Assembly: GCA_036504055.1 (NCBI GenBank)
Contig: DASXVU010000022.1
Location: 1-49,109 of the forward strand
DNA length: 49,109 bases
From: Methanomassiliicoccales archaeon
Lineage (GTDB): Archaea; Thermoplasmatota; Thermoplasmata; Methanomassiliicoccales; UBA472
Reading direction: 5' to 3'
Both the position numbers and the translations under genes were made by a program. Positions 42,929 to 49,109 of this stretch are shown here, in pieces (the first letter of the stretch is position 1; every line of letters begins with the position of its first letter). A model generated the notes under the pieces. That model was not told where the DNA came from, did not search any database, and saw only the letters and a program-made list of their open reading frames with translations.

Positions 42929-43014
42929 GCAGGGATGACAGAGCGGCCATGTGGCGGACTGCAGCCTTCAAAGGCGGATATCCGCATACCCGTGTTCAAA
43001 TCGCGGTCCCTGCT
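42929..43014 (+). tRNA. tRNA-Cys (anticodon GCA) with a probable 15-base intron
   Basis: Acceptor GCAGGGA/TCCCTGC, discriminator U (typical of tRNA-Cys), a T arm CCGTGTTCAAATCGCGG and an encoded CCA (43015-43017). Without an intron the anticodon stem does not close. With one, GCGGA (42954-42958) pairs with TCCGC (42981-42985), loop CTGCAG-A is seven bases, anticodon GCA. The intron is then CCTTCAAAGGCGGAT (42965-42979), between positions 37 and 38, the usual archaeal site. A TATA-like AATATATG lies about 25 bases upstream. The D stem is three pairs. Confidence 0.85.
42965..42979 (+). other. Intron of tRNA-Cys (15 bases, inferred from folding)
   Basis: CCTTCAAAGGCGGAT interrupts the anticodon loop after position 37. 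It contains a GCCT...AGGC pairing with the preceding base, which could form the central helix of a bulge-helix-bulge motif, the substrate of the archaeal splicing endonuclease. Boundaries are deduced by folding only. Confidence 0.6.
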
Positions 43015-43019
43015 CCATT

Positions 43020-43634
43020 TCACTTCTCATCTCTCAGCGTATCCAGCCATGCATTGAGCTTTTCATAGAACTCCGTGAGGGAGGCGATCTGTTCTTCATC
43101 ATAGTGATCGTAGCGAAGCTTCGCGTACTTCGCCCGTTCGTTCTGGTCGATGTGCACGATCTCTTCCCGTTCCATGACGCCAAGCATCGTGTCGGAACTT
43201 CCATTCCAAGAACGGTTCATCTTGAATCCTGCTTTTCCTAGAGGAACATCATAGGTCGGATCGAGAAGGACCAGATTGCCGTCGATCTCCGCCTTCAGCG
43301 CCGTGTGGAAAGAGACCGGAATAGCCCTGATGTACTGCCTCAAGCTCGAAGGGTACTCCACTCTCAGGTTCTCCCAGCGGAACGAGTAGGTAACGTACAT
43401 CACGCGAATCTTCAGCATCTCGAGCATCGTTCCCAGCAATATGCTCTTCGCCTCGCTGCTCCCGAAGTTCTGGGCGATGATCCTGTCTGGGGAATCCCTA
43501 TCCCCGTAGAGACTGACCGTCGGCCGGAAGGGTATGTCCCGGACCCTCTCGAATAGAGCTATCCTCATCTCGATCGGGTCGAGACCATCTGTCCAGGAAC
43601 GGAACTTTGCCATCAGCGCTTCGTAATCGACCAT
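43020..43634 (-). CDS. Transglutaminase-fold protein without the catalytic cysteine
   Basis: 204 residues. The fold is that of bacterial/archaeal transglutaminase-like proteins: GSSEAKSILLGTMLEMLKIRV in place of the Cys-containing helix, then VSFHTALKAEIDGNLVLLDPTYD with His and Asp of the triad. The cysteine expected in the first motif is a serine (GSS). It may bind rather than cut peptides. The ATG at 43634 is preceded by GGGGGAGATTATC; the longer frame covers the promoter. The stop lies just after the tRNA-Cys CCA on the opposite strand. Confidence 0.6.
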   Translation of the reverse strand: MVDYEALMAKFRSWTDGLDPIEMRIALFERVRDIPFRPTVSLYGDRDSPDRIIAQNFGSSEAKSILLGTMLEMLKIRVMYVTYSFRWENLRVEYPSSLRQYIRAIPVSFHTALKAEIDGNLVLLDPTYDVPLGKAGFKMNRSWNGSSDTMLGVMEREEIVHIDQNERAKYAKLRYDHYDEEQIASLTEFYEKLNAWLDTLRDEK

Positions 43635-43836
43635 GATAATCTCCCCCGGTGCATATGCGCTACAGAGGCCATCCTGTTTAGGTCTGCGAGGATAAGAACT
43701 TGGTGGTAGCTCAAGATCCGATCGGTCCATAGGGTCGCTTCAGCCCTCCGATCCGTTGGATGGTCAAGTTGGCGGTATTGCCCATTCGTCCGTGGAAAGT
43801 ATTATCTCCAACTATCCTGGTGAGTACCAGGATCGG

Positions 43837-45075
43837 ATGAAGTTCAGGACACTTTTGATCGTTACGGCCCTGCTGACCTTGACCGTGTCATCCATGGCCG
43901 GTCAAAATGCATCTGCTGAGGCCAGTTCGGCACCTTGGCCCATGTTCATGGCCGATCAGGCCCATACCAGCCGGTCCTCGTTGGACACATCGGCCAATCC
44001 GGGACATGCGGTCAACTGGGTACCGATATGGGCCACTGGAAATGCATCCATCGTCATTTCCGCCCGCGGCACGTACTTTGCCAGCTCGGGGGCGGTCCTT
44101 TATCGTCTGAGCGCGGACCACGCGTCCATGAACCGATATGTAGGTAATGACAGCCTGGTAGGGACGCCCGCGGTGGGATGGAACGATAGCGCCTATGTCG
44201 GCAGCCTGGACATGTTCATCAACTGTCTGGATGGCAACGGCACCAGGTGGTGGGAGTATAACACCAGCGCACCGGTGTGGTCATCACCTACCATGGTGGA
44301 CAACACCACTCTCTATGTCACCTCTGCCGGCCTTATGTCGTTCACATTGGACGGCAGAATGAATTGGCGGGTTCTGCAGAACATATCCTCGCGGTCTTCG
44401 CCGGCTGTGTCCGCCGAGGGCGTCATCTATTTCGGAGCGGAGGATGGCAGGCTGTACGCGGTGGCTCGTAACGGAACGCCACTATGGTCGTACCATACCT
44501 CAGCGCCCATCCGCAACTCGCCATCGATCGACGGCGATGGCAACATACACTTCGGAACCGATGACGGCACAGTGTTTTGCCTAGGTCCATCAGGCAATCT
44601 CCTTTGGTCGTTCCAGAGCGGCGAGTCTGTCAGGTCTTCGATCGGCATCCGTTCCGACGGTACTTCGATGTTATTGACCGACGACGGCAGGCTTGTGGCG
44701 ATCGAGCGGAACGGTAGCGTGGACTGGAGCCTGAAGCTCGAGGGATTCAATGTGTCCAGGTCCCTGGCCATAGACTCGAAAGGAATATGTTATGTGGGCT
44801 GTGACAACACCATATATTCTGTCAATGAGGACGGGACGCTGCGTTGGACGTACCGGATCAGCACCGGTTATGTAGGGTCCCCGGCCATCACCTCGAACGG
44901 CACGGTGGCCTTTGGCTCATCGACCGGCCTCTTCGAGCTCGGTCATGTGGACGAAGGCAACGAATGGATCGTCCTAGCTGGGACGATCCTGCCGCCGCTC
45001 GTCCTATGCGCGGTCCTTATACTGGGGGCCCGAAGGCTTAGGAGAGGAAAGACGGTCGAGAGGAAGTCGGAGTGA
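43837..45075 (+). CDS. Secreted PQQ-like beta-propeller protein with C-terminal membrane anchor
   Basis: 412 residues. A signal peptide (FRTLLIVTALLTLTVSSMAGQNASA) is followed by seven or eight repeats of a PQQ-like blade, such as GTRWWEYNTSAPVWSSPTMVDNTTLYV and GTPLWSYHTSAPIRNSPSIDGDGNIHFGTDDGTVF. A C-terminal hydrophobic helix (WIVLAGTILPPLVLCAVLILGA) and a basic tail anchor it. N-glycosylation-like sites are plentiful. The function may be ligand or protein binding at the surface; no PQQ is implied. The ATG at 43837 is preferred for the signal peptide. Confidence 0.82.
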   Translation: MKFRTLLIVTALLTLTVSSMAGQNASAEASSAPWPMFMADQAHTSRSSLDTSANPGHAVNWVPIWATGNASIVISARGTYFASSGAVLYRLSADHASMNRYVGNDSLVGTPAVGWNDSAYVGSLDMFINCLDGNGTRWWEYNTSAPVWSSPTMVDNTTLYVTSAGLMSFTLDGRMNWRVLQNISSRSSPAVSAEGVIYFGAEDGRLYAVARNGTPLWSYHTSAPIRNSPSIDGDGNIHFGTDDGTVFCLGPSGNLLWSFQSGESVRSSIGIRSDGTSMLLTDDGRLVAIERNGSVDWSLKLEGFNVSRSLAIDSKGICYVGCDNTIYSVNEDGTLRWTYRISTGYVGSPAITSNGTVAFGSSTGLFELGHVDEGNEWIVLAGTILPPLVLCAVLILGARRLRRGKTVERKSE

Positions 45076-45137
45076 CCCCACCCCTTACCGAATGGAAGCA
45101 TTCAGCTCAAGTGTGCTTCTCCTAGCAATGGTGGTGT

Positions 45138-45563
45138 TCAGGGGGACAGTATCGATGAACGGCCCTTTGTTAGTGCGCCGGGAGGGCAGGCATCGAGGCA
45201 GCGTCCGCAAGCAACGCATCTTTCCAGATGGAACACGACATGGTAGTCAGATATATCCATCTCATAGGCCTTCACCGGACAGATCGACACGCACATCCCG
45301 CAATCGGTGCACTTCTTGACATCCCTGCGGACATAGTTCTTCAGCTCCTCGACCCGGACATGGTTCCCGGCCAGGTAATCCAAGGCCTTGGCGATCTCTT
45401 CTGGCTCGCCGGTCAATTCAATGATCAGCCTGCCTCCGCTTTCGTCAATGTCCGCCTTCAGGATGTTGACCGTGATGTCGAAGTTCCGCCATAGGCCATG
45501 GGTGACCGGCTGGTTGGCCATGGCTGGCGGGAACATAAGCAAGAACTTTCTGACCGCCATCAT
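45138..45563 (-). CDS. NIL-domain / 2[4Fe-4S] ferredoxin of homocysteine synthesis
   Basis: 141 residues. Residues 1-75 are a NIL domain (KFLLMFPPAMANQPVTHGLWRNFDITVNILKADI), then a 2[4Fe-4S] ferredoxin with CTDCGMCVSICP and CVACGRCLDACP. In Methanosarcina the same pair of proteins has been tied to sulfur insertion into aspartate semialdehyde to form homocysteine. The ATG at 45563 overlaps the partner stop (ATGA), so the two are coupled. It probably supplies electrons or sulfur in that reaction. Confidence 0.9.
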   Translation of the reverse strand: MMAVRKFLLMFPPAMANQPVTHGLWRNFDITVNILKADIDESGGRLIIELTGEPEEIAKALDYLAGNHVRVEELKNYVRRDVKKCTDCGMCVSICPVKAYEMDISDYHVVFHLERCVACGRCLDACPPGALTKGRSSILSP

Positions 45564-46726
45564 ACCAGCTCCCAATTGGCGTGCGCGTCCAGCGTCTTTA
45601 GCACCCGTTCGTCCGGCATCAGTTCGACCGGTGCTGTCAGAAGGAACTCGCCATTTCTGATCCAATCACGCAACTTGGTTGCGATGTCCCTCGCCTTCCG
45701 GTAACTGGAGAGGGAGGAGGTGCGCACTTCTTTTCCATTGATGTCGATGGTTCCGCTCTTGAGGTCTTCATAGGTGACCTCCATGATGGACTTCCTGTCC
45801 CGTGATTGTACCCCATAATCCAGGACTGGTGTGAAAATCTCCGCATCCGTCCTGGCGGCCGATCGCATGATCTCCTCGTCAAGTATGGGGATAGGTACCC
45901 CGATACCGACCCCCAGAGATACTCCGTATTTTGTGAAGTAAAGGGCCCGTAGATAATCTGGTGACATACCCCTCAGGTCTCCGATGACCGCCAAAGCCCT
46001 GGCCGCCATCGTAGGTATCCCGTTCCTGGTCGGTACGTTGGTCTTGAACTGGGTCCCCTCCCAGGAGACATATCCCTTCCCTCCACCGAGAAATATCCTG
46101 GTCCCTATACCTATTGTGCGTAATGTCGGGTCCTTCAATAATGGCGAGAGTTGGCCGGCGCTGCTGAAGGTGGCATTGCCATTGCGCGGGAGTAACTTTC
46201 CCATATATGTATACAGAGTTCTGTCCGAGGAATTTGTGGCCACTGCGTAGTTCTGGTACATATTCCGCGGGTTGAAGAGGTATGCTTGGTTGATCGTCTT
46301 CAATGAGATATGCGTCTCGATCTCCCGTCGAGGATAGCAGTCCGTTCCATAGGATGTCGCCCTAAGCTTTATCGATTTACCGCTGACCAGGTCTTCGATG
46401 ATGTGAGCCCCACCATAACTGATGTCACCGTTCTCCCTGATCTCTGTGGCGCCGACATAGGCGTCCACGGCCGCTAAGCCAGTGAATGCCGGAACATCGT
46501 TCAGCCACACTTTCTGCATCTTAATGGGCGGTTCTGCATGGCCGAAATTCAGGAATGCCCCCGACGAACACATCGCACCGAAGGTTCCAGTGGTGACAAC
46601 GTCCACCTCTTCGGTCGCCTGCTCAATACCTTCCTTTTTGACCAAATCGATGACCTCTTCCGCCGTCATCACTACCGCTTTACCCGCGGCGATCTTGGAG
46701 TTGATCTCTTCATAGGTACGTTTCAA
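45560..46726 (-). CDS. Homocysteine biosynthesis protein (DUF39 / COG1900 family)
   Basis: 388 residues. The DUF39 pattern is clear: VVMTAEEVIDLVKKEG, TGTFGAMCSSGAFLNFGH with a conserved cysteine, and GGKGYVSWEGTQF and GVGIGVPIPILDEE further on. Members are required for homocysteine formation from aspartate semialdehyde in methanogens. Some members carry a C-terminal CBS pair; this one does not. Start TTG at 46726, after GTGATACC. An operator-like copy lies 52-67 bases upstream. The ferredoxin partner is translated next. Confidence 0.9.
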   Translation of the reverse strand: MKRTYEEINSKIAAGKAVVMTAEEVIDLVKKEGIEQATEEVDVVTTGTFGAMCSSGAFLNFGHAEPPIKMQKVWLNDVPAFTGLAAVDAYVGATEIRENGDISYGGAHIIEDLVSGKSIKLRATSYGTDCYPRREIETHISLKTINQAYLFNPRNMYQNYAVATNSSDRTLYTYMGKLLPRNGNATFSSAGQLSPLLKDPTLRTIGIGTRIFLGGGKGYVSWEGTQFKTNVPTRNGIPTMAARALAVIGDLRGMSPDYLRALYFTKYGVSLGVGIGVPIPILDEEIMRSAARTDAEIFTPVLDYGVQSRDRKSIMEVTYEDLKSGTIDINGKEVRTSSLSSYRKARDIATKLRDWIRNGEFLLTAPVELMPDERVLKTLDAHANWELV

Positions 46727-46777
46727 GGTATCACATTCTATTTTTTAATGATAAACAGGACACATCCATATAGATGT

Positions 46778-46793
46778 TCCAACAATCGTTAAC
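46778..46793 (-). promoter_or_regulatory. Candidate operator, copy 5, before the homocysteine gene
   Basis: Minus strand GTTAACGATTGTTGGA, sharing the exact 11-mer TTAACGATTGT with copies 1 and 3. A run of A/T (46836-46850) further upstream could be the TATA region. Confidence 0.5.
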
Positions 46794-47024
46794 TCCAAAG
46801 TCATACCTTTGTTGATTATTTCAACCTCTCGGTCGACTTAAAAAAAATTCAGATATGAATCGAACATCATGATGAACAGTGGTTCCCATACAGATCACTG
46901 GTGGGGCATTGATTATGAACCTTTATTCGTCTGGTCACTGTTGGATCTTATCATTTGGTGATGATAACTCTGGCCGTCATCTGGCTGATTGTCTGATCAA
47001 ACCTTAAGGACGATTCTGATAATG

Positions 47025-47043
47025 GATGATGGGAATCATTAGC
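47025..47043 (+). promoter_or_regulatory. Fur-box-like palindrome, copy A
   Basis: GATGATGGGAATCATTAGC matches the classical bacterial Fur box at 15 of 19 positions by eye. Confidence 0.35.
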
Positions 47044-47169
47044 ACGAATCAAATATTCCAGATATGATGTGATTATTCCATTATGCAGTGTATTCAAAAC
47101 TAAAAATCTCACGCATTGCCGTTTCTCCCTGGACACGATTCGCATTCTAGGGAATTAGAAAAGATTATT

Positions 47170-47188
47170 GATTATGAGAATCATTATA
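47170..47188 (+). promoter_or_regulatory. Fur-box-like palindrome, copy B
   Basis: GATTATGAGAATCATTATA matches the classical Fur box at 16 of 19 positions by eye. It is about 175 bases before the mtaC TATA box. Confidence 0.4.
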
Positions 47189-47350
47189 TTATTAATTACT
47201 GATACAATATAGTTGTCAAAATGCAGTATTTAAAGGGTATAATTAATAATTATTTTTCATTAATGATAACCAGTATGAAGAATTTATGATGAAATTTTGG
47301 GTTAATTGTTGGGTATTATTATTCACGATATCGAGTTATGAATTTATCGC

Positions 47351-47366
47351 ATTAACAATTGATTTA
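47351..47366 (+). promoter_or_regulatory. Weak copy 6 of the operator-like sequence, at the mtaC promoter
   Basis: ATTAACAATTGATTTA keeps the left half (TTAACAATTG) but not the right half. It directly abuts the TATA box, so a factor here could activate or block mtaC. Confidence 0.3.
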
Positions 47367-47370
47367 TATA
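47363..47370 (+). promoter_or_regulatory. TATA box of mtaC
   Basis: TTTATATA followed by CCCGG. Transcription would begin around 47393-47397, leaving a leader of about 55 bases. Confidence 0.6.
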
Positions 47371-47403
47371 CCCGGAAAATGAATCCCCTGCCCCGGAGGA
47401 GAC

Positions 47404-47430
47404 CCTAAGATCCTCGATTGGGATTTTAGG
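47404..47430 (+). promoter_or_regulatory. Hairpin in the mtaC leader
   Basis: CCTAAGATCC (47404-47413) and GGATTTTAGG (47421-47430) can pair over ten positions with one G-U pair, with a seven-base loop. The hairpin ends 6 bases before the GAGGTG ribosome site, so it could influence translation or mRNA stability. Confidence 0.5.
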
Positions 47431-47448
47431 ATATCTGAGGTGTATAAA

Positions 47449-48234
47449 ATGATGGACCTAAGTAGTGTAAACTACGACCAGATCTTCAAGCGCTACGATA
47501 TACTCGTAGAGGCTAAAGAGAAGCCAGAAGACATAGCGGCAAAGATTCTCCCGAAGGACGCTTTGCTGAAGAAAGTCGCCGAAGACGTTGTATTCATGAA
47601 GTACAAAGACGTCGAGGCTGATGCAAAGGCCGCATTGGCCAAGCACACTCCGGAAGTCCTGGTTGAGCAGGGACTCCTGAAGGGAATGGATGTCGTCGCC
47701 GAGCTGTACGGACGGGGTATCTACTACCTGCCGCACGTCATGGTCGCCGCAGACGCATTCGACAAGGGCATCAAGGTCGCTGAGAAGGCAATGAAGGGCG
47801 ACAGGGTCATGAAGGGCCACGTCGTCATGATGGTCGCCGAGGGTGACCCGCACGACATCGGCAAGAACATCGCCGCCGTCATGCTGAGATCCAACGGATA
47901 CGGTGTCACTGACATGGGCCGGGATGTACCGGTCGATGATGTAGTGAAGACCTGCCTGGAGACCAAGCCCCAGCTCGTTACCGGAACCGCACTCATGACC
48001 ACCACCATGTCCGCATTCCCGAAGGTAGCCCAGAGGCTCGTCGAGAACGGAATGGAGATCCCGTTCATCTGCGCCGGCGGTGCAGTGAACAGGTCGTTCG
48101 TAGAGTCTTACCCCCTCGGTATCTACGCTGCAGCTGCAGCTCAGGGACCGGGAATTGCCAACAAGGCAATCGAAGGCTGGGACTGGAAGAAGATCCGCTC
48201 CAAGTGGGATGAAATCATCTCGGGGAAGGCGTAA
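47449..48234 (+). CDS. mtaC: Methanol-specific corrinoid protein MtaC
   Basis: 261 residues. The N-terminal four-helix cap (residues 15-110) is followed by the corrinoid-binding domain: EGDPHDIGKN with His135 (the lower cobalt ligand), then GTALMTTTMSAF and the later GGAVNRSFVESY. The protein carries the methyl group from methanol on cobalt to the next methyltransferase (MtaA) in methanol-dependent methanogenesis. The ATG at 47449 follows GAGGTG. It precedes mtaB by 17 bases, the usual order in mta operons. Confidence 0.95.
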   Translation: MMDLSSVNYDQIFKRYDILVEAKEKPEDIAAKILPKDALLKKVAEDVVFMKYKDVEADAKAALAKHTPEVLVEQGLLKGMDVVAELYGRGIYYLPHVMVAADAFDKGIKVAEKAMKGDRVMKGHVVMMVAEGDPHDIGKNIAAVMLRSNGYGVTDMGRDVPVDDVVKTCLETKPQLVTGTALMTTTMSAFPKVAQRLVENGMEIPFICAGGAVNRSFVESYPLGIYAAAAAQGPGIANKAIEGWDWKKIRSKWDEIISGKA

Positions 48235-48251
48235 ATTAGGAGGTGCGAAAA

Positions 48252-49109
48252 ATGGCAGTTAAGAGATTCACAAAGATGGAAGTCAAGACCGCAGACGACC
48301 TCGTCTTCGGTGACGCAAAATACCCGGTTTCATACGGTCTCGGAATGAAGGCCGGTGCGGGATACGTAGTGCCAGAGATCAACTTCGCCCCAAGGCCCGG
48401 CGCAGAGAAGAACCCGGACACCCTGAGGCGCGAGTACGTCGACTACATCACCAAGGACATCATGGACAGGGCAGTAACCCTCGGATTCCCAGCAGTTCAG
48501 CTGGAGAACGAGTGGATATTCCAGCTCGGAAACGACCCAGAAAAGTTCGCCAAGCCGGTCGTTGCGGGCCAGAAGGAAGTCATGAAGAAGTACCATGATG
48601 AGTACGGCATTGCAACTGCAATCAGGCACACCCTGCCTGACATGAGAGAGGCCGAGAAGGGCCTGAGGGAAGGCATGGACAAGAAGTCCTCCTACCCGGA
48701 GAAGGTCATCGAGGACATAGAGGTCGCAGCCAAGAACGGCGCCGATGTGCTCTCGATCGAATCCATGGGTGGCAAGGAAATGTCCGACTACGGTATCCTG
48801 CACCAGGATATCCGCGGGTGGCTCTTCGGTATTGGCTACCTGGGTTCCATCGACATGGAGTACATGTGGACCAAGATCGTGGACATCGCCAAGAAGAACA
48901 AGGTCATCGCCGGCGGAGACACAAACTGCGCAGGCGCCAACACCTCGATGTTCATGGCCGGTGGCTACCTGGACAAGGATATCCCGAGGACCTTCGCGGC
49001 AGTTACCCGCTGCATCGCTTCCGCCAGAACCCTGGTGGCAATCGAGTGCGGTGCAACTGGCCCGGACAAGGACTGCGGCTATGAAGGCCCGATCCTGAAG
49101 GCAATTTCC
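48252..49109 (+). CDS. mtaB: Methanol:corrinoid methyltransferase MtaB (3' end outside window)
   Basis: 286 codons are seen before the window ends. The protein starts MAVKRFTKMEVKTADDLVFG. Zinc ligands are Glu170, Cys226 (GGDTNCAGAN) and Cys275 (GPDKDCGYEG), six residues on from the numbering I recall for Methanosarcina MtaB. It cleaves methanol and methylates MtaC. It starts 17 bases after mtaC behind GGAGGTGCG. The rest (~170 residues) lies outside. Confidence 0.96.
   Translation, partial: MAVKRFTKMEVKTADDLVFGDAKYPVSYGLGMKAGAGYVVPEINFAPRPGAEKNPDTLRREYVDYITKDIMDRAVTLGFPAVQLENEWIFQLGNDPEKFAKPVVAGQKEVMKKYHDEYGIATAIRHTLPDMREAEKGLREGMDKKSSYPEKVIEDIEVAAKNGADVLSIESMGGKEMSDYGILHQDIRGWLFGIGYLGSIDMEYMWTKIVDIAKKNKVIAGGDTNCAGANTSMFMAGGYLDKDIPRTFAAVTRCIASARTLVAIECGATGPDKDCGYEGPILKAIS

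Larger units (their letters stand above)
46727..47448. other. Long A/T-rich control region between homocysteine genes and mtaC
   Basis: About 720 bases without a gene. It holds an operator-like copy near the homocysteine gene (46778-46793), two Fur-box-like palindromes (47025-47043 and 47170-47188), a TTATCA...TGATAA inverted repeat (46948-46967), a weaker operator-like copy and TATA box next to mtaC, and a leader hairpin. The length and number of elements suggest that mtaCB is strongly regulated. Confidence 0.55.

Overview
The window reads as chromosome of a methylotrophic, methanogenic archaeon, most likely of the order Methanomassiliicoccales (class Thermoplasmata). The evidence is a methanol:corrinoid methyltransferase pair (mtaC-mtaB) at the right edge, coenzyme M genes (comD, comE), an AksA-type homocitrate synthase for coenzyme B, the two-gene homocysteine-biosynthesis system of methanogens, archaeal-type ValRS and GlyRS, FtsZ, TATA-type promoters and an intron-containing tRNA-Cys. 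The order is an inference. No pyrrolysine gene or obvious read-through TAG codon lies in the window.

Layout. 1-2962: right end of an integrated element (helicase end of a primase-helicase, a field of GTTATCGAT half-sites, serine recombinase, tyrosine integrase) that stops at the 3' end of a tRNA-Gly gene. 2962-21264: mostly housekeeping genes: ValRS, GlyRS between two CBS-domain genes, universal stress proteins, an amidohydrolase, a ferredoxin, a ferredoxin-NADP reductase-like flavoprotein, two tiny basic paralogues, small membrane proteins, an ABC exporter, a zinc ribbon, ThpR and a biotin carboxylase. 21721-25885: ftsZ, then a minus-strand coenzyme M operon in which comD and comE follow a P-loop GTPase and an Fe-S protein; its first gene is a chimeric stub of a cysteine synthase. 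26453-28929: a sulfur-relay operon (tusA, dsrE-like, a cysteine desulfurase without its PLP lysine, an IscU-DUF59 fusion). 29083-29851: a truncated radical SAM gene running into an ORF of tandem 33-residue repeats. 30184-31554: pilin-like genes, the last with an in-frame TAA. 31515-35392: a SufS-type desulfurase, an unknown protein, and a second iscS-iscU pair. 35402-45075: pyrD-pyrK, aksA, several unknown or secreted proteins, tRNA-Cys. 45138-46726: homocysteine-biosynthesis pair. 46727-49109: long AT-rich control region, then mtaC and mtaB (cut by the window end).

How it fits together. The middle and right of the window are devoted to sulfur handling: three cysteine-desulfurase homologues, two IscU scaffolds, TusA, DsrE, coenzyme M synthesis and homocysteine synthesis. 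A near-palindromic sequence, consensus TTAACGATTGTTAA, recurs in the control regions of the tusA operon, the truncated radical SAM gene, the second iscS-iscU pair and the homocysteine genes, with a weaker copy before mtaC. This suggests one shared, unidentified regulator. The two Isc pairs are altered in complementary ways: pair 1 has a desulfurase lacking the PLP lysine with a complete scaffold, and pair 2 has a complete desulfurase with a scaffold whose first cluster cysteine is aspartate. These points, with the GTPase and Fe-S partners of comDE, are the best candidates for new biology here.
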